Assembly: GCA_029224185.1 (NCBI GenBank)
Contig: CM055191.1
Span: forward strand, 13,517,188-13,581,187
Source: Karalla daura
Taxonomy: Eukaryota; Chordata; Actinopteri; Chaetodontiformes; Leiognathidae
Direction of reading: 5' to 3'
DNA: 64,000 bases
Shown: positions 52,601 to 64,000 of the stretch, piece by piece
Layout of the letters: every line of letters begins with the position of its first letter
How positions within the stretch are numbered: position 1 is the stretch's first letter
Notes under the pieces: generated by a model
Told to the model about the DNA's origin: nothing
The model's input: only the letters and a program-made list of their open reading frames with translations
Databases searched by the model: none
Program-made: the position numbers and the translations under genes

Positions 52601-55600
52601 TCCTCTCACGCAATTGATGTCTGGTCCGCAGTCTCGTCTTAATGATCATGTTGCCTCATTTCGGTGATAGCCCGTTGTGATCTAGGGCTGGGGTCACTCT
52701 GCCGGGGCTGCTCTCCTCTGTAATGGCCCAACGCATTAGTATTCAAAACTGAGGATACACTGGAGTAAGCAGTCCTCAGATGCTGCCTCTTGGCTGTCTG
52801 TGTGTTGCAGCCCTCCAGTCCTCCCTCTGTGTGTGTGTGTGGCCTGTGTCGCCTTGTCTCGTCAGCATCACAGGGTTTCGAGCTTTGCCACCCAGAGGAG
52901 CCCCTCTGTCAGGGCCCGGAGGGAAGCGCGCAGGCAGCTCCCAGATTTTAATCCCTCAGTCACTCACCCCCCGCTGGGCAGCGTGGAGAAGCCCTTGTCC
53001 CTGATCCACCCAAGCCCCTCACACCAGCGGCCACACTCATTAGACGGCTGATTATGATAGTGCGCCGGTGTAATGTTTAATCGAGTCTGACACCTGATTC
53101 GCCATGTTACAAATCCTGTCATGCAAATTGAGCCATTTGTGTTGTTTGATATGGAGAGATGGGCTATGAAATGAAAGATTAGCCCCTGAAATGAGACACG
53201 GGGGACATGTGCCCTCTGCTCCCGCCGCTGTGATTACAAAGATGAGGACAAGCATCTTTTTCCCCCCCGTGCCGGTGTTTCACGTCGGGCCAGGACACAT
53301 TAAATTAACATGATGTTTTTCTCCACCCGCAGGAATCAACACGGCAGCCTGTCGCTGAGAAAATGTCTCATCTCGCCCCTGCACACAAGAGCGGGATAAT
53401 GGGCCTTGGGGAGCAGGAGAAATCACGGCAGTCTGTGACAACTGATGTAAATAATTCAAATGTTCCCGGCCTCTCAGGTTCAGAGTCTTTTTCATGATCG
53501 ACGCAATATAGCATCTCTAGTTAAATCAGCGTATATATGAAATATTTCTATAGCAAATGAAAAAGCAAATGAAATTCCAATCTTTTCGTAGTGGGGAAAG
53601 AATTTCAATTTCATTGTAAAGACAAAGCAAATTGCTGATCTGGGGGCCGCACTGAACTGAAATTACAGGGGGTGTTTGCATTGACATACAGATGTGGCAA
53701 ATTAAAGGGGGGGGCGCGCACATTTTGCCATTTTTCACTGCACCCGTAATGGGACCTGTTTTAAGAATGGCTAACGCTCATCTGTAGGAAAAAGTGACAT
53801 CCCAACAAGGGCTCTCCAATGTCTCGTGTGGCCCCACTTATCAGCCCCCTTTACTGTAAACATTTCATTTCCTCCTCCTGTCAGAAATGTCTTTGTTGCT
53901 GCGTGTTGCTCGGGCTTTAATCTGAAAGACAAAGTCAGCCTGGAGAGTGCCCCCCCGCACCCACCCACCCGCTCTCTATTTGTCTGTCGCTTCCTCCTCT
54001 CTCATCTCTTGTGACAACCTTGTCTCGAGAGCTACTTTAGTTCATGTTCCAGTATTTCTTGGCCTTTATTGAGAGTGTTAAAGGTCTTTAAAAGTATGTT
54101 CCTTTAAGTGGCTGTCTGCTTGTCTCTCTGTCACTCCGAGGTTACGGCACCGCTGATGTTTATCTCCCCCCTCAACAATGGATTACATTAGCGCAAACAT
54201 TGTCAGATGCCTGTGGTCACGCAGAAAACTTTTTTTTTTTCATATTGCCTCCTGCGAGGGTAGTTGTGCAAATTAAACGGCGCTATGATTTCACTGACTC
54301 TGGGCAGGCGGCCAGAGCGTGGTTGTGAGTTATTGCAGCAGCAGAAGCCTTTTATGTGAGTCAATCCTCGTCTCTGTGGAAATCTACCTGTTTTTACAAG
54401 TCATCTCCCCGGAGAAACACCTGTACTGAGCAACAGGCTCATTGTTTTCCTCTTACCTGCATCGTAAAGACGAGAGAGACGAGAGGGGACAACGCCGGGC
54501 AGGTTTGCTGAATCACTCATCCTTCCTGGCGCCACTCGGCTGACTGAGGAGTTCCTGTCAGAAGCACTCCATCATCGGGATGTTGGACTGGAGATCCTGC
54601 GGCGTGTTAGTGTCTCTTATGTGCGTCTGTTTGGCTTCTCAGAGAAACATAAGCTCGTCGTTTGGGAACCATTGCAACATCAAATCAAATTTGATCAATC
54701 ACAGGAGTAGTACCCTTTTTTCTAAAAGAAAAAAAAATCATAGATAAAATGATTTGTTGGTAAATTGAAAAAACAGTGCACAGATTGGCAGGAGTTGCGA
54801 AAACTTTCTGCGCTAATTTTTTTGAGTTGTGAGCCTAACTAAGCAATAAAAAATGCCACAAAATAAGTGTTCAAATGTCACCATGTGAATGCTGGTATAT
54901 ATTTCCTTAGAGGAGGCTCAGGAACTCCCACCTCTAGTAAGGGAGGCCTTATGTCAACAACCCCCAATGCTGTGTCATCATCTGTGCAAATGTGGGCGAG
55001 TGGTATAGAAACCCCGGTTGAGCAGACGGGCCTTCTGGAGTAACCTCTGCCACCAGTGTATGAAAGGGAGTGAGTGGGTGAATGTGACTTGAGCAGTGAC
55101 GAAGACTAGAAAAGAGCTTTAAAAGAATAAGACCATTTATCATTTATGTCCAAAGAAATAGATATTTTTCCATTGGGTTTACCATTTATTATCTAAAAAG
55201 AAGAAGAAGAAGCTTCAGTTAATTAAAGCATCAATTTTGTTTTTTAATTTCCAGTCCCACTGAATTAGGATACTCGAAATGTGATCCAAAGTGAACAATT
55301 TCAAGTTTTCATTTTCACAGTGCAAATCTGTGCACATTGTATAGATACACACAAGAAAATAGGCTGGGTAGCCTTTATGCCTTTTCAAGACAGGTTACAA
55401 AGGACGTCCCCAGCAGACAGGAAGAAACACAGTGTGACTTATTTTCAGTCCAAGTTACAGTCAAGCTCTTCTTATCCATACTTTGTTGAGTATAAAAGAG
55501 TGACTTGCTCTTTTCTGTGAAATATAAATGTTACTGTTTTCCCAAACTGCCCGGAATATTGTAAAGTTATTGATTAGGTGTCATGTTTGGCGGGCCCTTA

Positions 55601-58600
55601 TTGATGGGATAAGAATGTGAAAGTAGCGAGCAACCTGGATGTAAAGATCAGGATTTATTGCCCAGAATCTCTTGAACAATTTTATCAAAAGCCCATTCCA
55701 CTGTGACATTTTTTTTTTCCCATAAATCAACGAGGGGAAATCTATCAGTGGACAGTAGTGAGAGATAGATGAGCGGAGGGATGAGAGGGTCAGCAGAGAT
55801 TTTTCACTGGTCCTCCCCGTCACAGCCGCCGCCTCACTTTTTCACCTTTATGAATTGGTCTTTTACTGACTGGCCCCGGCTTTTAATTTGTTCCACACAC
55901 TTGGGGGTGAAAAAAAAAAAAAACCCACTGAACATTTAGCCTTTACACATAAGATAATGTATTGATTGTTAAAGCACTGTTTCCAGCTCATATTTAGATA
56001 GCACAAACTTTAGATAAATGGTTCCTGGGAGATGGATCGGCCCCTATATTATTAATATCCTGGATTTTTTCCAGTTTGGCAGCAAAGATATGAGGCATCA
56101 AGGGTCTTAATACATGTAATTTGTAAGATCCCTTCAGTGTAAATTCAAAACGGTTACATAAAGAAAAGAGGAAAAAAGACAGAGTTTGTGCAGCAGTTAA
56201 CATTTCACAGTAATGACAAGGTAGTAATGTATGGCATTATTAGTCAGAAATGTATCCTTGTCCTCAGGCAAATGCATGAAAGGTTACATTTCCCAATACA
56301 GGGAAAAAGTATTCAGGGTGAGGCAGCTTTGGGAAAATAAGGGGAAAGCACGCACTCAGCAGCACTTTGTAAGACAAGGATTAGAAATTGATAACTTGTG
56401 CTGCTTTAATTATGTTGACTTTCAGCCACAGCTCTGACTTATGGCATCTCTCCGGTTTGAAAGGAAAGCGTTTCATTAAAATCAGTCCAAGCAGAGAATT
56501 ACATTACCTATCCAGAAACAGTGTTGTGTTTATCCTGAAAGTTGTTCTTTTTTTCCCCTTTTATTTGATGGATTTATTTCCCGTGTCATTACTCTCAGTG
56601 CTGTGCGTTGGGGTTCCTACTCAGTCCACCCAATCTGACTTGATTGAAGGCCGTCATTTGCTATGCGGCCATGTAAAGCAGGAGCCTTGAAATATCACAC
56701 TGACCTTGGTGCTCCTTTCTGATTCATTTTACCCCAACACCCCATGCTCAGGTTTTCAGAGTTTCTCAATGGTTAGATGTCTGACTCATACACTCGCTCT
56801 GCAACTCTTCCAGGAATTATGTGTAAATAGATCGAAAATACAACTCAACTACAGTTAAATACTGTAAGACAATGTTGATATAAAATTCTGTAAAATGCAT
56901 TTTTGTGCATTCGATATAGACCTAAATGTTTGCACTTCATTTCCTCTGCACAAAAGAAAACATCAGTTAGTGTTATTTGCTATGCAATGACTTTAAATTG
57001 AACTTTTGTTTATTTTTAGTTACTTTGCTGTCATTTGTTATACATATGTGCATATGTGCAAACATATCTGCATATTTCTAAAGGTGAATAAGTTAGACCA
57101 GAATGATTAAATCATGTTAATCCTGTTTGTGCTCTAGTTTTTCATCACCCCTGCTAAGACATTTACAGTCTGAATGCTAAAGGAGATTTACTTTGAATAG
57201 CAAGTGATAATGCAAGGTCATTTACAGTGCTTTGATGAGATCTGCCCTTTCTTTGTCGTGCAGCACCTCCATTTTCTAACACTTGAAAGTAGTGTTTTGG
57301 AGAAACTCTTTCGCCATGCAGGCAATCGACTTGCCAGCCCTGTAAAATGGTTTTGTGTTGTTCTGTCTCCACACTGTTGTCAGGTGACATTGTTGGCATA
57401 CTTGTTTCCTGAGCCCTCGGGGACGGAGGCAGTGAACACAAGGGATGAGTGAGCCGCCTAGTGTCGTCTACCTGACTGATTTACTGCACCACTGTGTTTG
57501 AAGTGGGACAGGCGGAATCCACTTCGCTCTGGCTCTTTGTGATCAGTCCTCCCAGATTACAGCCCAGGTGAGGCCCCTCACCATCAGCCACAGGATATAG
57601 GAAGTACCTGTCTCTCGTAGCCCCTGGACATTGCCTCTGAACGATCTCTCCCAATGTCAGCATTTGTTACAATTCTACTTTTCTGTCCGTAAGCCTCTTT
57701 CTGCCCATGTAGGACAGCCTATACATGCTCCGACTAATGTTAAAGATCAGTCCGCGCTGATGGCATGATTGACGGTGGGTTAAAATATGCATGTAGCATG
57801 AGAATAGCCCCGAGCTGCAGCACACCAGAGTGTTAACCTGTGTTTTAACGTGTTGTAGTCCCAGACAGCACAGCGTGAGCCTGGCGTCAGCGATGTTTTC
57901 TTTGTCAAACCTGTTCAGCACATGGAAACGCAAGCCAATACTTGTGATGTGTTTGGCTGCAGCTCTTTTTGACAACAAGCTTTTCCGACAACAGCAACAG
58001 TCACTGCTGCTGGCAACCGAACCCTCTTTGTTTTAACAAAAGCACAGTGTTTATGTCTAACTAGCAGCTGCTGGAGCCAATGGAAACCTAAAAGAAGAAA
58101 TGTGTTTTTCAAAATGCTTGTGATTGATGAGAGACCCTGCAGACTTCATACAGTACGACTGCACAAAAAGCTCTTCTTTATCATATATCCATCCATTATT
58201 TTACACACTTTTCCCTGTAAAAGTGTAAAAGTGGTGTGCTTTGGCCTATTCACTTCATTTACTTGGCAATGTTGTGTTTTGTTTTTAATGCAATTTTTTA
58301 TTAGTTTCTTGTGCAGTATTTTGAATAAATGATTCAGTACACATGCCAGACCAGTAGTTGGCAGTATGATTTTCTGATGAACTAAAATGTGTGTGCGTAG
58401 AGATGCTTAGCTTCTTGGCACAATTGACTGCTGACCTTAGTGTGCGTGCTTGTTTTCAAAATGTTGTGTATACCCTGTCTAGACAGAGACACTGTCACTC
58501 TGGGGGTTGTTTTCAGGCACTGCAAATGCAGTTCTCATAAACAGATGGCCAAAAAAAATTGTTTTCACCCAAAAATGTTGTGTAAGGGGCCCCATAGGGT

Positions 58601-58625
58601 GAAGACGGTTAACACACACGTTCAA
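46682..58625. other. gene-free upstream desert, part 4
   Basis: No gene supported. Purine-rich tracts at about 47871-47960 and 52110-52156 and a G-rich run at 52330-52345 stand out. POU octamers occur at about 50918 and 53120. Open frames such as the 150-codon minus-strand frame at 50586-51038 have no recognisable content. Confidence 0.5.
47871..47960. repeat. purine-only tract (GGA-rich)
   Basis: About 90 bases that are almost entirely A/G with GGAGGAGGA units. Such tracts can form triplex (H-DNA) structures. A second tract lies at about 62330-62398. Confidence 0.8.
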
Positions 58626-58805
58626 CCTTGCTCTCATATCTACGGACAATTTTAGAGTCCCCAGTCAGCCTCAACATGCATATTTTTGGACTGTGGAAGG
58701 ACCTGATACTCCACACAGAAAGGCCTTCAGCTCCACAGGAACTAGAATGGTGAACATCTTGCTGTGAGGCGACAGCATGAACCACTTATCCACCATGTAC
58801 CCTCT
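58626..58805. repeat. teleost dispersed repeat remnant
   Basis: 'tttagagtccccagtcagcctcaacatgcatatttttggactgtgg', 'ccacacagaaaggcc' and 'cttgctgtgaggcgacagcatgaaccactt' are in the family's standard order. Same orientation as the 13.6 kb copy. Confidence 0.7.
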
Positions 58806-59664
58806 TCTTTATCATGACATGCTAAATATTTATGTATTTTTCACTCCTCTGGTCTTCCCACCTAATCAGCCACCAGTGTGTATGGGTTTCAGGACGAGGT
58901 GATTTTGGCATGGTGTGGCTGATTAGGCCAGTCAGAGAGACAATCAGCAGGGGGTGAAACCAACATTTCATTCAAAACATCCACACAGGTCTGGGATTTC
59001 TCCTCTCGGCACATCAGCTAATGGCACAGCCAAATTTTCGTAGTCCGAATGACAGCTTGATTGTGAGCAGCATGCTCGGGTGGAATTGGGATGTTGATTT
59101 GGGTGCTGTTAGGAGGGATCCAGAGAAGGAGACAAAGGCAGAATATAATCAGCACCTCTAAAAGTTCAGCAGAGCACCGGCATCAAAGAAATTGATTGGG
59201 GGAAGATGTTGTAAGGGAGCTGATGTATCCCAAGAACAAAACCAGCCACCTTAAATGTGACATTTTGGTGCATGGCACAATCAGTATCGACACACATTTT
59301 TACACATGATTATTATACAAATTTGAAACACTGGGAAAAGTTTGGTGTTCAGATATGAAAGAAACCATTGTAAACAGTAACAAAAAGGAAACATTTAACA
59401 TTTATATTGATATTATGTATATGTAATGTTCCTGGTCTTTTGATAAATTCTATTATTTTCACGCGTTTCATGTGCTCCTGAGACGAGCACTGAAAAATAT
59501 ACAAAAATGTTTCTTCTTGTTCAAGATATCAAAAAGATAAAACCAAATGAGATACAGACAGAGGGAGAGAGAGAAAGGGTTGTGCAGGATGTATTTTAAT
59601 AACAGGGCAAATTAGGCTGTCAGATGTCAAAAAGCAGTGATTTCCAACCGCAGTTGCAAATGTG

Positions 59665-59700
59665 ATGTCATGCCAGTATGCCAATATGTCATGCCAGTAT
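59665..59700. repeat. 21-bp-period tandem duplication
   Basis: The 15-mer ATGTCATGCCAGTAT occurs at 59665-59679 and again at 59686-59700, separated by GCCAAT. Confidence 0.85.
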
Positions 59701-59783
59701 CATTATTATATCACCTATATTGTCTTTCTTTTGAAAATATGAGGTTTTTGTATCTTACTTAATGCATTTTTTTAATTAAAGTT

Positions 59784-59788
<5 letters not shown>

Positions 59789-59860
<72 letters not shown>
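59789..59860. repeat. compound (AC)n(AT)n microsatellite
   Basis: About 22 AC units (59789-59832) run directly into about 14 AT units. Confidence 0.97.
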
Positions 59861-59864
<4 letters not shown>

Positions 59865-61905
59865 TTATAAAGTCTTCCTAACTGCATTGAGGTCAGGGGT
59901 CAAATTCACTCTGAGAAATGGCATTTCACATGCAAAATCACTCTTTCGTTTGACAATAAAGTGACGGGCTGCTGTGAAATAAACATCACTACAGTGGCTT
60001 GCATTACCATGTGTCAGATAAGAGACTTTCAAGTGTCTTTAAGAGACTAAATTACTACTGTTGACGTTTTAGCATTTCAATGGCCACCTTAACTGTCAAA
60101 GCTATCATTGTTTTTATTTAAGGATCAGGCCTTTGCTGCTGCTATCAGTAGAGTTTCCCATTGAAGAGGAAATCAGAAGAAACCAACATTTCAATGAGGG
60201 ATAAGAGGGCTCTGTGTGTCAAGTGGTAAAAGGAGCTGTTTTTGTCTTGCAACCCAGTGAATTACTTCAATGGAGAACAAAGTAATAGTGACACTCACAT
60301 TGTGCATCTGATGAATATTGTTTTCTCATATAAAGGATTTATTTCAGCTTCATTTATATCTGCCTTTCAAAGGAGTCACTTCATATGAGGTCAAATCTCA
60401 AATAGGGAATATTAATCCCATTGACTGTATCAGAATCAGACACCAGCAGCTGTCATTTTCATTTATGCACTTTTGATAAATTATATCAAGTGATGCCTCC
60501 CTGGTCATCCTTTACAAAGACACGGTGACTCGGTGGGTGTCTCTTTAACTGTATCATATTTTTGGATCAATCCATTCTTTGCAGATCAGTGCGGTCAGCC
60601 TCATCAATATCAACTGTTCTGAGTGTGCGTGAACTTACAGTGGATTGACAAATCTTTGTGTGGGGTACTGGAGGCAGCAGCGAGGCCCAAATTGAATTAC
60701 ATGCACATTTCTCAGCCACAAAGGGGAGCCATCACTAATTAAAACCATGTGATTGATGACACCGACGCTTCATGCCAAAGGAGGATAAATCACTCTCACA
60801 GTCACTTTGCTGCATTGCTTTCTGTCTCCACACCATGCACTACTGTAGGTCCAACACTTCCCCGGCTGTGGGGAGTAAACAGCTGGAAAAAAACAGCAGC
60901 ATTTAATGCTCTGCTGTGCACCACGTCCTTAAGACTGTGGCGTCTTTGTCGCATTTGTGCAATAATCTGTGGAAACAATGTCACTTGTGAAGGCCAACAT
61001 GGCTGCATGAATCTCCGTCTAATGTGTATGAATTTGTCCCTGTATGAGTATACAGTCCGTGCTCTTCATTATGTCGAGGTGAGTGAAACTTTGACCTATT
61101 AAGAGAGAAGCTGTCGACCTATCCATCCAAAGAGAGGGAGCACTTTGTGAGTAATCGCTGTCTAATGGCTTCTGCTCTGAGTCAGTGCATTATACACGCA
61201 AGCCGAAGAACACATTCCTGATGCTTCTCCTCTGCTCTGCTCGCAGTCTTCTTTCCTGATCAGTCTCAGCTGTGCCCCTTAGCATCAGAGATGTTAAGGA
61301 TTAATGATAAATTTTAATTCAAGTTGCCCTTCCTCCAAGTCATACATGTAAGGCAATCATTCCAATCAACTAGCAGCTCTTACTATTCACACACATTCAT
61401 AAACTGATGACACAGCAAGAGATTTTGGGGTTAAGTCTCTTTGAAATATCTAGGATACTTTGACATGCAGACTGCACAACTGGATTACCTCGTCCTGTCT
61501 AACGCTAAAGGGTGATTTGTTCTCATGTTTTTCGGATTTGCAAACCTCGATTTGACTTCAATGTGCTCTTTTTGTTCAATTAGGAGATGAAATCTGTGAG
61601 AAATAAATTACAGAAATTTGATAAAAGGTTGAATGCATAATTATACTACTCTCAGAACTCTACAATCAGACATGAAAGGCCATTCGCAACTTGCAGAAAA
61701 CGGCGCCAGTGACTGAGTAATCAGTCCACACATACTTTTGTTTCTCTGCTTTATTGTGTAATTTAATTTTTCACGCAATTTTTTCCACTTATTACAGCGT
61801 AATTGGGGCTCAATTTAAACCCGCACACTTAATAAAACTTGTGCTTGAATGAAGCGATCACTACGTGTGTATATATACACTATACACACACGTGTATATG
61901 TGTTT

Positions 61906-61912
<7 letters not shown>

Positions 61913-61950
<38 letters not shown>
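61913..61950. repeat. (AT)n dinucleotide array
   Basis: About 19 AT units between alternating purine-pyrimidine flanks (CACACGTGTATATGTG before, GTAAACACACATGCACAC after). Confidence 0.96.
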
Positions 61951-61957
<7 letters not shown>

Positions 61958-63182
61958 CACATGCACACAATACATATATACACGAGCAACCCGCTGTCTT
62001 TGGTCAGGAACAATTTTGCACTCTTAAGCTGCATACAAGTCGGGTCCTGTCAGTGGGTTAGTTTTGTTCAAAGGACCAATTAGTGGGTCCTACCTTAGCC
62101 TGCAGCTAAAAGGCCTAATGGTGGGGGCATCCACCTGAGAGGTGCAGAGCTTTCCCCACTGGGCTTTAATTTGAGAGAGGGGTGGGTGGCAGCTTCTGAG
62201 GCTTTTACCATTACACAGGACTTCATTGTGGCTGCTGACCGTTTGATCTTAAAATAATTTACTTAATGATCTCACCACGGGAGCAATTGGTGCTGCTCGA
62301 TTAGTCTGCAAGGTCTAATGGACATGGGAAAGAAAGAGGAGCAGGAGGAGGAGGACGGGAAGGAGGGAGTGGGAGGAGGGAGGGAGGAAGGGTGGCACAG
62401 TAAAGACTAAATGAATCTGCTATGTAACCTTGGGAGGTACATTTTTTAGCATAAAGTCAGCCGAAGCAGGGCTACAGAAATTCAGAGGCTGAAACATTTT
62501 GAGCCATTTAACAAGCTGAAATAACTAGAACGTAATGTAATTTTATTTTACATCATATTTCACACATTATATATATGCCAGATGAAATGCTGTAATATTG
62601 AGCACAACTATACCATTTACGTACAATTGTCCAAAGATTTCCTTTTTAACATTTATGTTCTCCTTCTTCATTTGCACTATTAGAATTTCAGTTATCTGTA
62701 TATCAGTGCTTAGATCTGTATTTTGTGTGCGTGCTATTTGAATTGTTCTATGCTGCGTACAGTTTTTATGACATTCAAAACAAATTCCTTGCAAATTTCT
62801 ATAAGTAATTGGCAATACATACTACTCTGATTCTGATTTTAGGAATATTTTGCATTTTTTCAAAATTTCCCCTCAGACTTCACAAAGATGTAATAATACA
62901 AATCCTAAACACGTCACAACTGAAATTAAATAACTGAAATAATTTAAGACTGCAAGACAATTGGAATGTACAGAAGATGGCACAAGTAAAAGTGCAGTCC
63001 CTGCATTAGTCATAATGGTATTATTCAAAGTTCTGCATGAAGGGAAAGATTGCCCAAACCACAACAGCTTTAGGGTTTGACAGTAAAGAGAGTTGAAAAG
63101 GTCACTCCACTTCCAGAACACTCAGCAGCATGACTGAAAGGCCTTCCTGACCTCTTTGCCTAGATAACAAGTCAAAGAAAGG

Positions 63183-63213
63183 GTGGAGGTGGAGGTGGAG
63201 GTGGAGGAGGAGG
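63183..63213. repeat. (GGAGGT)n hexanucleotide run
   Basis: Four to five GGTGGA-phase units on the plus strand, ending in GGAGGAGG. Confidence 0.9.
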
Positions 63214-64000
63214 TTTCTAATGCAGCCATTAGGAGATGAGATAGTTGCAGTCAGGTAAGTTGGTGCAGTTTACAGCCATCCCTCTGGCAAAGTATGAAAA
63301 GCGGAAAAGGGAGGGTGGGCGATTAACACAGATCACTATTATTAAATCAAGCTGCAAGGTTGTTAGTGCACATGAAGTTGTCTGTGACATGTCATGACAA
63401 ACTCTGGCAGGAAGAACCCAAATAAATCTCTGAATGGAAAAAATTTTTGACGGGAAGATACGGCATAATTAGTGTCATCGCATTTAATGTCAAACTACAT
63501 CTGTTTCTCTTGTCAGCATTATGACCTTATTCAGAAAAATGCTTGATTATAGTTATAGTCAAGTGATAGTTGCCTGGGCCTATGGAGATTGGCACTGATT
63601 GTATGTTTATTTTCATAACACAGGCCAAAAAATTCCCAAAGACATATGAATGAAATATGGAACATCGGGACCGCCGCCATAAGAATTATCACACATTCAT
63701 TCACACCACCGAGCGAAGCCAGAAGGGAGTGAAAGACTTTATTCTCTTCATCTTTTTTAAACCTTATGGAATCGGATACCAAAATAAACCCCCTGATTCC
63801 GAATGGTTTTGCATAATAAAAGGATGAAGCTTTAATTAAAATATCAAAGCGATGCAGGACCATGTGTTGGCTGCTGAGGGAACAAACACTCCAGCTTCGG
63901 ATGTTTGCTCTCTTGACTCTCAGCTTTTACTGCGACATGAGCAAAGGTCAACCTCTTCACTTTAAAGTGGGAATTAACTGCAGAGTCAACACTGTTGTAA

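Larger units (their letters stand above)
59861..64000. other. gene-free upstream desert, part 5
   Basis: No gene supported up to the window edge. Contains an AT array (about 61913-61950) flanked by near-palindromic TATACACAC/GTGTATA words, a purine tract (about 62330-62398) and a GGAGGT run (about 63183-63213). The AT-rich terminal 600 bases look like the desert sequence before them. Confidence 0.5.

Overview
This window is vertebrate nuclear DNA, most likely from a ray-finned (percomorph-type) teleost. Coding sequence is spliced with GT-AG introns, the spacers are rich in GATA, CA and AT microsatellites, several copies of dispersed repeats typical of fish genomes are present, and two vertebrate genes can be recognised by protein sequence. 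There is no bacterial, phage, CRISPR or viral content. No tRNA or rRNA gene was seen.

Layout. 1-8.0 kb is intergenic: a GATA array at the left edge, a C17 run facing a G-quadruplex motif near 2.8-2.9 kb, a CTCF-like site at 3.47 kb and a probable old dispersed element at 4.3-4.8 kb. 8.04-10.87 kb (minus) is macc1, assembled here from four coding exons into 849 codons, with a likely non-coding first exon ending at 12,242. 12.3-15 kb holds simple repeats and dispersed-repeat remnants. 15.0-18.3 kb (plus) holds two weak but intriguing candidate spliced reading frames that I do not recognise, a TATCG pentanucleotide array and a strong CTCF-like site. 20.28-20.60 kb is a hAT-type MITE just downstream of sp8. 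20.99-22.76 kb (minus) is sp8, a buttonhead/Sp zinc-finger transcription factor. It has a 7-codon first coding exon, a 376-nt intron, and a promoter region with TATA-like, CRE and CCAAT motifs above it.

23-64 kb has no recognisable gene. It lies upstream of sp8 and is probably part of its regulatory landscape: many homeodomain-type TAATTG/CAATTA and POU octamer words, broken up by microsatellites and three dispersed-repeat remnants. In human the order is MACC1-ITGB8-ABCB5-SP8. Here macc1 and sp8 lie about 10 kb apart, with neither ITGB8 nor ABCB5 recognised between them.

macc1 (a cytoplasmic/nuclear adaptor with ZU5, SH3 and death-like domains) and sp8 (a developmental DNA-binding factor for limb/fin bud and forebrain) are not expected to work in one pathway. 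The two CTCF-like sites flank macc1 and point away from each other, which would fit insulation of macc1 from the sp8 domain; this is inference. Exon boundaries were derived by hand from splice signals and reading-frame continuity.
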